Shown one piece after another: positions 51,083-59,805 of a stretch of 64,000 nt of DNA. This DNA is from Microbacterium sp. Root553 (lineage in GTDB: Bacteria; Actinomycetota; Actinomycetes; Actinomycetales; Microbacteriaceae), in NCBI RefSeq assembly GCF_001426995.1, contig NZ_LMFY01000001.1, positions 954,713-1,018,712 of the forward strand, given 5' to 3'. The translations under genes and the position numbers were made by a program. Numbering within the stretch: the stretch's first letter is position 1; every line of letters begins with the position of its first letter. Under the pieces are notes generated by a model, which made no database searches, had not been told where the DNA came from, and was given only the letters and a program-made list of their open reading frames with translations.

Positions 51083-51859
51083 TCATGAGGTCAGGACCTC
51101 GTAGCCTGCCGCGCGCAGGTCGGCGAGGGTCGCGGCATCCGCGCCGTCGTCTGTGAGGAGCACGGGGAACAGCTCCGCACCGCCGACGGCGGCGAACGCG
51201 ATCGTGCCGAGCTTGCTGCTGTCGGTGACCACCACGGCACGACGCGCACGCTCGGCCATCATGCGGTTCACCGCGGCCTCGCGTTCGTCCTGCGTGGTGG
51301 CGCCGGCTGCGGCATCCATGCCGTTGACGCCGATGAAGGCGATGTCGAGTCGCACCCCGCGCAGCAGCTGCTCGACGAACGGTCCGACCAGCTCGTAGCT
51401 GCGCGAATGGATCACGCCACCCGTGACGACGACCTTGATGTCAGGGCGGGTCGCGAGCTGCGCCGCGATGTTCACGGCGTTCGTGACGACCGTGATCCCC
51501 GGACCGACCGCGAGGTCGTCGCGCGCAGCGAGGGCGGCAGCGATCGCGGTGGTGGTGGTGCCTCCCGAGAGCCCGACGACCATGCCCGGGGCGACCAGGG
51601 CCGCCGCGGCCTGGGCGATGCTCTCTTTCTGCTGCGTGCGCTGGTGGCTCTTGTAGCGGATCGGCAGCTCGTAGGCGACCGAGTGCGCGACCGCCCCGCC
51701 GTGGGTGCGGGTGAGCAGACGCTGCTCGGCGAGCGAGTCGAGATCGCGGCGGGTGGTCGCGGCGGATGCTCCGAATCGGGCGACGAGCTCGTCGACGTTC
51801 ACCTCACCGTCCGCGGCCAGCAGGTCGAGGATCGCGTTCAGTCGGGCGGCGCGCTTCAT
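51083..51859 (-). CDS. DeoR/GlpR family regulator of sugar catabolism
   Basis: 258 residues. HTH_DeoR at 5-55 (RLNAILDLLAADGEVNVDELVARFGASAATTRRDLDSL, given as NVDELVARFGASAATTRRDL), then the DeoRC sugar-phosphate sensor (GLSGGTTTTAIA near 97, GVNGMDAAAGATT near 178). Last gene of the SIS-ROK-PfkB-aldolase operon, 27 nt after it, so likely an autoregulated repressor responding to a sugar phosphate. Confidence 0.92.
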   Translation of the reverse strand: MKRAARLNAILDLLAADGEVNVDELVARFGASAATTRRDLDSLAEQRLLTRTHGGAVAHSVAYELPIRYKSHQRTQQKESIAQAAAALVAPGMVVGLSGGTTTTAIAAALAARDDLAVGPGITVVTNAVNIAAQLATRPDIKVVVTGGVIHSRSYELVGPFVEQLLRGVRLDIAFIGVNGMDAAAGATTQDEREAAVNRMMAERARRAVVVTDSSKLGTIAFAAVGGAELFPVLLTDDGADAATLADLRAAGYEVLTS

Positions 51860-51886
51860 GTCACCATCTTGCCCGTGTTCACGGGG

Positions 51887-52741
51887 TCACCCCGCAACTC
51901 CGGCGCCCTCGAGCGCGAACAGTCGCAGCATCCGGGCAGCCTCGCCGGCGAGCGCCTCCCGCGCAGGGTTCAGGTACTTCCGCGAGTCGACCAGGCGCGG
52001 GTCGGCGTCGAGCGTCGAGCGGACCGCCCGAGTGAAGAACCCGTTCAGGTGCGTCGAGACGTTGATCTTGGTCATCCCCGCGCGCACCGCGTCGGCGATC
52101 ACGGCATCCGCGACGCCCGACGAGCCGTGCAGCACGAGGGGCACGTCCAGCGCCGCGCGAAGGCGGCCGATCAGCGCGAGATCGAGGGATGCCGTGCGAT
52201 CCGTCATCGCGTGCGACGACCCCACCGCCACGGCCAGCGCGTCGACGCCGGTCGCCGCGACGAACGCCCGCGCCTCGTCGGGATCGGTGCGCACTCCGGG
52301 CGCGTGGGCTCCGTCTTTGCCGCCGACCTCGCCGAGTTCACCCTCGATGTAGACACCGGCGGCGTGCGCGCGCGCGGCGACGGCGGCGGTGATCGCGACG
52401 TTCTCGTCGTAGGGCAGTGCACCCCCGTCGAACATGACCGAGCCGAATCCGAGGGCGATGGCCTCGTCGACGAGCTCGGGCCGCTCCGCGTGGTCGAGGT
52501 GCACCGCCACCGGTGTCTCCGCGCGTCGAGCGACCGCGAGGGTCGCCAGCGCGATCGGTTCGAGGCCGCCGTGATAGTCGGCGCAGTTCTGCGAGATCTG
52601 CAGGATCACCGGCAGGTGCGCTGCCTCGGAGGCCCGCACCAGCCCTTCAGCGGTCTCGAGATGGATCACGTTGAACGCGCCGATGCCGGTGCCGCGGGCT
52701 GCGGCATCCGTCACGAGCTCGCGGGCGGAGACCAAAGTCAC
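51887..52741 (-). CDS. Class II fructose/tagatose-bisphosphate aldolase
   Basis: 284 residues, KbaY/GatY-like: GAFNVIHLETAEGLVRA near 21-37, VHLDHAERPEL near 80-90 with the metal-binding His, HGSSGVAD near 199-206, and KINVSTHLN near 222-230. Cleaves a ketose 1,6-bisphosphate to dihydroxyacetone phosphate and glyceraldehyde 3-phosphate. The GTG start overlaps the kinase stop (GTGA). Fits the final step of amino-sugar or tagatose catabolism. Confidence 0.9.
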   Translation of the reverse strand: MTLVSARELVTDAAARGTGIGAFNVIHLETAEGLVRASEAAHLPVILQISQNCADYHGGLEPIALATLAVARRAETPVAVHLDHAERPELVDEAIALGFGSVMFDGGALPYDENVAITAAVAARAHAAGVYIEGELGEVGGKDGAHAPGVRTDPDEARAFVAATGVDALAVAVGSSHAMTDRTASLDLALIGRLRAALDVPLVLHGSSGVADAVIADAVRAGMTKINVSTHLNGFFTRAVRSTLDADPRLVDSRKYLNPAREALAGEAARMLRLFALEGAGVAG

Positions 52742-53679
52742 GGGGAGTCCTCTCGAGAGACGGGGGTGAAGGGGCCGACGGTGAGGCGGGCTTCGAGAGC
52801 CTCCCAGTCGTCGGAGATCTCGCCGGCGAGTGGCATCAGCACCGCGGCGGCCGACCAGGCGGTCGCACGGCGCAGGATCGTCTCGGGGTCACGCACACCG
52901 TCGGCGTAGAGCACGGCGCAGGCTGCGACGGCGGCGTCACCCGCACCGGTCGGATTGCCCGCGAGCGGGGTCTCGAGCCGTGCGTGCCGCACGTCGGACG
53001 CCGTCACCGCGAGCATCCCATCGGCACCGAGCGACAGCAGCACGAGCTCGACGCCGCGCGCGATCAGCGAGCGGGCGCCCTCGACGGGGTCGGCGATGCC
53101 GGTCGCCTCGACGAGCTCGGCGGCATTGGGCTTGAGGACGGATGCTTTGGCATCCGCGGCGAGCAGCATCGCGGATCCGGACGTGTCGACGATCACGGGC
53201 ACACCGGCGTCCTGGGCCGTGCCGATCAGCAGGGGAAGCAGCGTCTCGGGCGCTCCAGGAGGCAGGCTGCCGGAGATCGCCAGCACCCGCGCGCCGGGAA
53301 GAGCGTCGACGATCTCGCCGACGAGCGTGGCCCACTCGGCATCGGTCGGATTCACACCACGCTCGTTCACGACCGTGGTGTCGCCGAGCTCGCGATCGAC
53401 CAGCGCGATGCTCTGCCGGGTGGCACCCGCCACCGGAACGAGTCGGTGCGGCACGCCGCTGGCTCCGAGCTCGGAGGCGAGCTCGATTCCGCTGCGACCG
53501 CCCGCCGTCGAGACGGCCAGCACCGAGGCGCCCTGAGCATGAGCGACCCTGGCGACGTTGAGGCCCTTGCCGCCGGCGCGAACCGCGCCGGCATCCGCCC
53601 GATGCGTCTCGCCCGGCGTGAGCCGGTCGACGTGCCAGGTGAGATCGAGCGCCGGGTTGGGGGTGATGGTGAGGATCAT
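52738..53679 (-). CDS. PfkB family hexose-phosphate kinase (LacC/FruK-like)
   Basis: 313 residues. TPNPALDLTW at 6-15 and AGGKGLNVARVAHAQG near 36-51, the PfkB N-terminal motif; GNPTGAGDAAVAACAV near 243-258 with the catalytic Asp. Phosphorylates a ketose 6-phosphate or 1-phosphate to the bisphosphate. Overlaps its neighbours by 4 nt on both sides. Confidence 0.9.
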   Translation of the reverse strand: MILTITPNPALDLTWHVDRLTPGETHRADAGAVRAGGKGLNVARVAHAQGASVLAVSTAGGRSGIELASELGASGVPHRLVPVAGATRQSIALVDRELGDTTVVNERGVNPTDAEWATLVGEIVDALPGARVLAISGSLPPGAPETLLPLLIGTAQDAGVPVIVDTSGSAMLLAADAKASVLKPNAAELVEATGIADPVEGARSLIARGVELVLLSLGADGMLAVTASDVRHARLETPLAGNPTGAGDAAVAACAVLYADGVRDPETILRRATAWSAAAVLMPLAGEISDDWEALEARLTVGPFTPVSREDSP

Positions 53680-54668
53680 GCGAGCTCCCTCGCGCGCAGT
53701 GCGGCGCCGAGGATGCCGGCGTTGCCCGACAGCTCGGCGGGGACGAGGGCGGGGATGCGGTGGAAGCTCAGCCGGGCGGTGAGCCGCGCCCGCAGCTCGT
53801 CGAACAGCGCCCCACCGGCGCGGGAGAGTCCCCCGCCGATCACGATGGCCTCGGGCGCGACGACCGCGGTCAGCTGCGCCAGCGAGAGAGTGAGCGCGTC
53901 GAGTGCGGAGTCCCAGATCTCGGCGGCGACGGGGTCGCCGGCCGCGGCACGGGCGATCACGTCCTTCGCACCGTCGGGGTCGACGCCGGTCGCCTCACGG
54001 TATCGACGGGCGATGGCCCCGGCCGACGCGACGGTCTCGAGACACCCGCGGGCACCGCACGAGCACACGGGGCCGTCGGCGATCGGGGAGTGGCCGATCT
54101 CGCCGGCGTAGCCCCCGGCCGTGTACGGCTCACCGCCCACGAGGAGGGCGCCGGCGATGCCCGTGCCGATCACGAGCACGACCGAGTTCGCGTACGCGCG
54201 CGCGCCGCCGAGGCGGTGCTCCGCCCAGCTCGCCGCCCGCACGTCGTGATCGAAAGCGACCGGAAGACCGAGCTTCGCCGAGGCGAGGTCGCGCAGCGGT
54301 GAGTTCCTCCAGCCGAGATTGCTCGCGAAGACGCCGAGCCCGGCATCCGCGTCGACGATCCCCGGCACCACGAGGCCTGCAGCCTCCGGCACGACATCGG
54401 GATGGTCGGCCCGCAGCTCCGCGGCGAGCACCCCGAGGCGCTCGATGAGCACCGCCGTGCGATCGCCGTCGGCCGCGGGAGTCGGCGTGCGCCGAAGGCC
54501 CAGCGCCGTGCCGTCGGCGTCGAACAGCGCCGACTTGATGTCGGTGCCCCCGACGTCGAAGGCCAGCACGGGGACTCCGGGGCCGACCGTGCGCGCCGCG
54601 GCGAGCGTCTCGCCGGACGGGTCACGCACGACATCGGCGATGTGCGCGGCATCCTCAGCGCTGGTCAT
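53676..54668 (-). CDS. ROK family sugar kinase
   Basis: 330 residues. Nucleotide-binding LAFDVGGTDIKSALFD near 35-50, GTGIAGALLVGGEPYTAGGYAGEIGH region near 168-190, and the zinc/sugar motif CSCGARGCLE near 202-211. No HTH, so a kinase, not a regulator. It likely phosphorylates glucose, galactosamine, or N-acetylhexosamine taken up by the divergent ABC transporter. Starts at the ATG 24 nt after the SIS stop. Confidence 0.9.
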   Translation of the reverse strand: MTSAEDAAHIADVVRDPSGETLAAARTVGPGVPVLAFDVGGTDIKSALFDADGTALGLRRTPTPAADGDRTAVLIERLGVLAAELRADHPDVVPEAAGLVVPGIVDADAGLGVFASNLGWRNSPLRDLASAKLGLPVAFDHDVRAASWAEHRLGGARAYANSVVLVIGTGIAGALLVGGEPYTAGGYAGEIGHSPIADGPVCSCGARGCLETVASAGAIARRYREATGVDPDGAKDVIARAAAGDPVAAEIWDSALDALTLSLAQLTAVVAPEAIVIGGGLSRAGGALFDELRARLTARLSFHRIPALVPAELSGNAGILGAALRARELA

Positions 54669-54692
54669 GGACAGCTCCGGACTCGGTTCGGG

Positions 54693-55589
54693 TCATGCGT
54701 CCAGGATGACGGATCGCGTGAGGTTGCGCGGCAGGTCGGGGTCGAGGCCGCGGGCCACGGCGCGGTCGAGCGCGACGCGGTGCAGCCGGACGAGGTCGGC
54801 CAGAGGGTCGACCGGATGCTGCACGAAGCGCGCACCGGTGGCGCGAACCTGCGCGGCCAGCCCCTCGGGCGCCTCGCCGAACTGCCAGGTGACGCGACCG
54901 GGCGCCGCGATCGCGATCGGACCGTGGCGGTACTCCATCGAGGGGTACGACTCGGTCCACGACTGCGAGGACTCGCGCATCTTGAGCGCGGCCTCGTGCG
55001 CGAGACCGACGGTCCAGCCGCGTCCGAGGAAGGAGTACTGCTCGGCGTCCCGCAGCTCGTCGTCGTAGTCGTCGGCCAGGACTGCTGCGGCATCCTCGAT
55101 CGCCCCGGTGAGGTCCTCCCCGAGCGACGCGCGGAAGAGCGCGAGCGCTGTGGTGGCGAATCGCGTCTGCACGACCGACTTCTCGTCGGCGAACGGCAGC
55201 AGCACCGCGTCATCGACGAGCGAGACGAGAGGCGAGGTCTCGTCGCCGATCACACCGATCGTGCGCACGCGCCCCTTGATGCGGTCGACGAGCTCGAGGA
55301 CCTCGGTCGTGGTGCCCGAACGCGTCAGCGCGACGACGGCGTCATAGCCACGGTCGACGAAGGACTCGGAGGCGGCGAAGGCATCGGTCTCGCCGTGCCC
55401 TGCGGTCTCGCGAAGGAACGCGTAGGACTGCGCCATGAACCACGACGTCCCGCATCCGACGACCGCGATACGTGCCCCGGATGCGGGCAGCAGAGCCTGC
55501 GCGTCACGCAGATCGGCCGCGCGCGACCAGGTCTCGGGCTGCGAGTGGAGCTCTTCGCGCATGTGGGCGCCGGGCTGATATTCAGGCAT
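54693..55589 (-). CDS. SIS domain sugar isomerase/deaminase
   Basis: 298 residues, two SIS (phosphosugar isomerase) domains: AVVGCGTSWFMAQSY near 42-56, TRSGTTTEVLELV near 89-101 (the SGxT/S-x-E motif), and a second domain with SYPSMEYRHGPIA near 216-228. Resembles the amino-sugar-6-phosphate deaminase/isomerase group (AgaS/FrlB-like). GGAGGATCCGAC precedes the ATG. First gene of the operon that ends in DeoR; divergent from the ABC transporter. Confidence 0.87.
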   Translation of the reverse strand: MPEYQPGAHMREELHSQPETWSRAADLRDAQALLPASGARIAVVGCGTSWFMAQSYAFLRETAGHGETDAFAASESFVDRGYDAVVALTRSGTTTEVLELVDRIKGRVRTIGVIGDETSPLVSLVDDAVLLPFADEKSVVQTRFATTALALFRASLGEDLTGAIEDAAAVLADDYDDELRDAEQYSFLGRGWTVGLAHEAALKMRESSQSWTESYPSMEYRHGPIAIAAPGRVTWQFGEAPEGLAAQVRATGARFVQHPVDPLADLVRLHRVALDRAVARGLDPDLPRNLTRSVILDA

Positions 55590-55873
55590 GTCGGATCCTC
55601 CGGACCAGATGTTGCAGGTTTGTGATCGTTTTATAGCTTATTCGATCATAGTATTTCGACATCAGGAATCGATGCAAGGTTCCCCTTGATTTGTTTATTC
55701 TCCTGACAAATAATCGAACAAGTTCCACCGCCCCTCCGCCGCCCCGGTCTCGGAGGACCCCGAGCCGACCCGGCTTGACCGATCGCCCCGCCACCGGGAA
55801 GGGCGATCACACGCACCGTCGCGTGCAGTGCGTGCGCCTGTGCACCACCTACACAGTGAGGAATGCAATACAC
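55590..55873. promoter_or_regulatory. Divergent AT-rich promoter region of the sugar regulon
   Basis: Much lower GC than the neighbours. Minus strand: TATAAA as a -10 candidate for the SIS operon. Plus strand: TTGATT (55686-55691) and AATAAT (55709-55714), 17 nt apart, for the SBP gene. The half-site GTTTATTC (55693-55700) matches the core of the ROK regulator's own site at 61035. Confidence 0.5.
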
Positions 55874-57118
55874 ATGAAGAAGTCACTGCGATTCGGCGCC
55901 GTCGCCCTGGCGGCGACCGCCACTCTCACGCTCGCTTCGTGCGGGTTCGGCGGCTCGACCGGAGGCGGGGGAGACGCCGACGGCGAGACCACGCTCGACC
56001 TCCTCGTCCCGAGCTACTCCGACGCCACGAAGGGCCTGTGGGAAGACGTGATCGACGGGTTCGAGAAGGAGAACCCCGACATCAAGGTCGAGCTCGAGGT
56101 GCAGTCCTGGGACAACCTCGAGAAGGTCGTCTCCACCAAGATCCAGGCCGGCGAGGCTCCTGACATCTACAACGGCGGCCCGTTCGCCGGGTTCGTCGGC
56201 GACGAGCTCCTCTACCCGGTGGAGGATGTCGTCTCGGACGACACCTACTCCGACTTCCAGGACGCGTTCCTCGCGAACGCCGAGGTCGACGGCACCGCAT
56301 ACGCCCTGCCCCTGATCGCCTCCGCTCGCGCGCTGTTCGTCAACAACGCGCTGCTCGAGCAGGCCGGCGTCGAGGCGCCGAAGACCTGGGACGAGCTGCT
56401 CGACGCCGCGACCAAGGTGTCGGCGCTCGGCGGCGGAGTGGCCGGCTACGGCATGCCCCTCGGCTCGGAAGAAGCTCAGGCCGAGGCGGCCGTGTGGCTC
56501 TGGGGAGGCGGCGGCTCGTTCGGCGACGCCTCCGAGATCACGGTCGACACTCCGGCGAACCTCGCCGGTGCCGAGCAGATCAAGAAGATGATCGACGCCG
56601 GCGCGACGCAGGCCGACCCCGGCTCCACCCAGCGCTCCCCCCTGATGGACATCTTCATCCAGGGCAAGATCGGCATGCAGGTGGGACTGCCCCCGACGGT
56701 CGGCCAGATCGAAGAGGGCAACCCCGAGCTCGACTACTCGATCGTCCCCATCCCGACCGAGGACGGCTCGCCGTTCACCCTCGGCGTGATGGACCAGCTG
56801 ATGGCGTTCGAGAACGACGGGGACAAGCAGGAGGCGATCACCAAGTTCTTCGACTACTACTACTCGGCCGACGTGTACGTGCCGTGGGTGCAGGCCGAGG
56901 GCTTCCTGCCCGTCACCAAGTCGGGTGCCGAGCAGCTCTCCGGCGAGGAGGCTCTCAAGCCGTTCCTCGACGTGCTGCCGGACGCGCAGTTCTACCCGTC
57001 GACGAACGCGAAGTGGTCGGCCGCCGACGGCGCCTTCAAGTCGCTCTTCGGCCAGCTGCAGACGAAGTCCGCACAGGACGTCCTGACCGAGATCCAGGCG
57101 CAGGTCGACGCGGGCTGA
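55874..57118 (+). CDS. ABC transporter sugar-binding lipoprotein
   Basis: 414 residues. Lipoprotein signal MKKSLRFGAVALAATATLT then LASC with the lipidated Cys at about 23, Gly-rich linker, and the family 1 solute-binding fold (MalE-like: WEDVIDGFEKENPDIKVE, GEAPDIYNGGPFAGFV). The first gene of a binding protein-permease-permease operon importing the sugar catabolised by the divergent operon. GAGGAA lies 10 nt before the ATG. Confidence 0.92.
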   Translation: MKKSLRFGAVALAATATLTLASCGFGGSTGGGGDADGETTLDLLVPSYSDATKGLWEDVIDGFEKENPDIKVELEVQSWDNLEKVVSTKIQAGEAPDIYNGGPFAGFVGDELLYPVEDVVSDDTYSDFQDAFLANAEVDGTAYALPLIASARALFVNNALLEQAGVEAPKTWDELLDAATKVSALGGGVAGYGMPLGSEEAQAEAAVWLWGGGGSFGDASEITVDTPANLAGAEQIKKMIDAGATQADPGSTQRSPLMDIFIQGKIGMQVGLPPTVGQIEEGNPELDYSIVPIPTEDGSPFTLGVMDQLMAFENDGDKQEAITKFFDYYYSADVYVPWVQAEGFLPVTKSGAEQLSGEEALKPFLDVLPDAQFYPSTNAKWSAADGAFKSLFGQLQTKSAQDVLTEIQAQVDAG

Positions 57119-57169
57119 GTCCCGCAGACCCTGCCCCACACCAAGCGACGGAGAGGTTCGGGTATTCCC

Positions 57170-58141
57170 ATGAGCCAGACGACAGAATCCTCGAACCTCG
57201 CGGGGGCGGCCACCGGTCGCCCCCGCACCCCCGGCCGCCGTACCGGCGGCACCCGCGGCACCCGCGGTAAGGACCTCCTGCAGGCGCTGCCGTGGATCGC
57301 GCCGGCACTGCTGCTCATCATCGGCGTCGTGCTCTTCCCCGCCGGCGTGATGTTCTTCAACTCGACCCGCGACATCTCGCTCTCCGGCCTCGACAAGGGG
57401 TCGGTCGGCTTCGACAACTTCGCGACGGTGTTCGCGTTCGCCGAGTTCTGGCCGATCATCTTCCGCACCGTCATCTGGGTCGTCGTGGTGGTCGGCTTCA
57501 CCGTGATGATCTCGCTCGGGCTCGCCCAGATCCTCAACAAGGCGTTCCCCGGACGACAGATCGTGCGCATGGCCGTGATCGTCCCGTGGGCCGCATCCGT
57601 CGTGATGACGACCATGGTCTTCTACTACAGCCTCGAGCCGTACTTCGGTGTCTTCAACAAGTTCCTCTACGACATCGGCCTCTCCGACGACGCGGTGGGC
57701 TACGGGTGGACGAAGAACCCGGCGACCGCATTCGCCTGGTCGATCGTGATCGCGATCTTCGTGTCCCTCCCGTTCACGACCTACACGATCCTCGCCGGGC
57801 TCCAGACGGTTCCGTCCGACACCCTCGAGGCCGCGAAGATGGACGGCGCCGGCGCCACCCGCACCTACTGGACCATCGTGCTGCCGCAGCTGCGCAGCGC
57901 ACTCGCGGTCGCCGTGCTGATCAACATCATCAACGTGTTCAACTCGCTGCCGATCCTCAAGGTGATGACCGGATCGATCCCGGGCTACGGCGCCGACACG
58001 ATCATGACGATGATCTTCAAGTACATCGAGCTGCAGAAGAAGGTCGACGTCGCGAGCGCCCTGTCGGTCGTGGCCTTCCTCATCGTGATCGTGATCGTCG
58101 CGATCTACGTCAAGGCCGTCAAGCCCATGAAGGAGGTCTGA
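57170..58141 (+). CDS. ABC sugar permease (MalF-like)
   Basis: 323 residues. Basic Pro/Arg N-terminal tail, then six helices and the EAA loop EAAKMDGAGATRTYWTIVLP near 224-243. The partner of the SBP and the second permease. Confidence 0.93.
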   Translation: MSQTTESSNLAGAATGRPRTPGRRTGGTRGTRGKDLLQALPWIAPALLLIIGVVLFPAGVMFFNSTRDISLSGLDKGSVGFDNFATVFAFAEFWPIIFRTVIWVVVVVGFTVMISLGLAQILNKAFPGRQIVRMAVIVPWAASVVMTTMVFYYSLEPYFGVFNKFLYDIGLSDDAVGYGWTKNPATAFAWSIVIAIFVSLPFTTYTILAGLQTVPSDTLEAAKMDGAGATRTYWTIVLPQLRSALAVAVLINIINVFNSLPILKVMTGSIPGYGADTIMTMIFKYIELQKKVDVASALSVVAFLIVIVIVAIYVKAVKPMKEV

Positions 58142-58143
58142 TC

Positions 58144-59064
58144 GTGACCCTGACCGAGACCGCCCTCGTCACCACCGCCGGAGACGACGCCGCGCCCCGC
58201 ATCCCCGGACGCAAGCGCCGGTACACCGAAGACCAGGTGACGCTGCCCCGCGTCATCCTGCGCATGGCCGCCGGGGTGCTCGTGCTCGCGATCTTCGTGC
58301 TGCCGTACCTGATCATGTTCTTCGGCAGTGTGAAGACCAAGCCGCAGATCCGGTCGGTCGACCCGACCTACCTGCCGATCGAGTGGCACTGGGAGAACTA
58401 CATCTCGATGTGGTCGACCCCCGAGACGCCGCTGCCCTACAACCTGATCTCGACGATCATCATCGCCGTGTTCGCGACCCTGCTCGTGCTCCTGGTCTCG
58501 CTGCCCGCCGCGTACTACACCGCCCGCTTCAAGTTCCCCGGACGCATGGTGTTCCTGTTCCTGGTGATCGTGACGCAGATGCTGCAGCCCGCGGTGCTGA
58601 CCTCGGGTCTGTTCCGCCAATTCACGGTGCTGGGGCTCGGCGACACGTGGGCGGCGATGATCTTCATCAACGCGGCGTTCAATCTGTCGTTCGCGGTCTG
58701 GATCATGCACTCGTTCTTCGCCGGCATCCCCAAGGAGATCGACGAGGCCGCCCAGATCGACGGAGCAGGGCGCTTCACGGTGCTCTTCAAGATCAACCTG
58801 CCGCTCGTATGGCCGGGAATCGTCACCGCGATCGTCTTCACGTTCGTCGCCTGCTGGAACGAGTTCGCCGCATCGCTGGTGATCCTCTCCACCGACAAGA
58901 ACCAGCCGCTGTCGGTCGCGCTGACCAAGTTCGTCGGTCAGTACGAGACCAGCTGGCAGTACGTGTTCGGCGTATCGATCGTCGCGATCCTGCCGGTCGT
59001 CATCCTGTTCATGCTCATCGAGAAGCGTCTGGTCGGCGGGCTGACCGCCGGCAGCGTCAAGTAG
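58144..59064 (+). CDS. ABC sugar permease (MalG-like)
   Basis: 306 residues from GTG, 2 nt after the upstream stop. Six helices and the EAA loop EIDEAAQIDGAGRFTVLFKI near 199-218, with the CWNEFAASLVILS motif near 239-251. No ATPase is present in the operon; in actinobacteria a shared MsiK-type ATPase elsewhere usually drives such transporters. Confidence 0.93.
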   Translation: MTLTETALVTTAGDDAAPRIPGRKRRYTEDQVTLPRVILRMAAGVLVLAIFVLPYLIMFFGSVKTKPQIRSVDPTYLPIEWHWENYISMWSTPETPLPYNLISTIIIAVFATLLVLLVSLPAAYYTARFKFPGRMVFLFLVIVTQMLQPAVLTSGLFRQFTVLGLGDTWAAMIFINAAFNLSFAVWIMHSFFAGIPKEIDEAAQIDGAGRFTVLFKINLPLVWPGIVTAIVFTFVACWNEFAASLVILSTDKNQPLSVALTKFVGQYETSWQYVFGVSIVAILPVVILFMLIEKRLVGGLTAGSVK

Positions 59065-59097
59065 ATCGTCGGGGTGCCCGGGCGGTCTCGCCTCGTC

Positions 59098-59176
59098 CCG
59101 TCTGCAGGACTTCGGCACGGATGCAGGGCCATCCGGCCGATTCGATCGTGCAGACGTGCCCCGGTCCTGCAGACGG
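59098..59176. repeat. Nested inverted repeat
   Basis: Perfect 13-bp outer arms CCGTCTGCAGGAC and GTCCTGCAGACGG, then 3 nt, then inner arms GGCACG/CGTGCC. It follows the MalG-like stop and may end the operon. Confidence 0.8.
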
Positions 59177-59286
59177 TCCACCGGATTCGCCCAGCGAGCC
59201 CGAGCGGCGGGCCGTCTGCCGCCGGCCCGGTTACGCTGGCACGGTCGACTCCGCCATCCGGTGCGGTGAGGCAGGGGGGGAATCAG

Positions 59287-59763
59287 ATGACGTGGCAGGA
59301 TGCGGGGCGCGTCGACAGACGCCCGGCGACCGATGCACACCCCGGCTGGGGCTGGGGCGTGATCCTCGTGCCCGTGGCGGTCGGGCTCGCCGCTCTCGGG
59401 ATGTTCTTCCTCCGAGAGCTCGACCCCGGGGCGGGCACCCTGATCGGCGTCGCGCTCATCGCCTGGGCGGTGTCTCTCGCGATGCCCTTCTTCGTGATCG
59501 CCTGGTACGCGGTGCAGGCGGCATGGAAGTCGTCACGCGAAGAGCACGGGCAGACGTTTCGCGCGCCGTCGCACGCGCTGCGGCGCATCGGGTTCAGCAT
59601 GCGCTGGAGCTTCCACGCGCGCGGCGTGCTCTTCAACCCCGCGTCGTACGACGGGCCCGACCTGCCGATGCTCGTCGCCGGCAAGATCGTGCACATCCTC
59701 GCGATCGTCGTGCTGGTGATCGCCGGACTCGTCGCCGCGCTCGTCGGGATCGCCACGCGCTGA
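59287..59763 (+). CDS. Membrane protein of unknown function
   Basis: 158 residues, three helices (about 25-45, 50-75, 132-155) and a basic middle (SREEHGQTFRAPSHALRRIGF). The ATG follows a G-run. No family recognised; it lies between the ABC operon and the convergent ROK repressor. Confidence 0.65.
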   Translation: MTWQDAGRVDRRPATDAHPGWGWGVILVPVAVGLAALGMFFLRELDPGAGTLIGVALIAWAVSLAMPFFVIAWYAVQAAWKSSREEHGQTFRAPSHALRRIGFSMRWSFHARGVLFNPASYDGPDLPMLVAGKIVHILAIVVLVIAGLVAALVGIATR

Positions 59764-59805
59764 GCGTGATCCGGCGCCGTGGAGGCGTCGGTTCGGATTC
59801 CTCGA

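Noticed and set aside
53676..54668. ROK repressor
   Set aside because: It lacks the N-terminal winged helix, so it is called a kinase. The true repressor is at 59806-60972.
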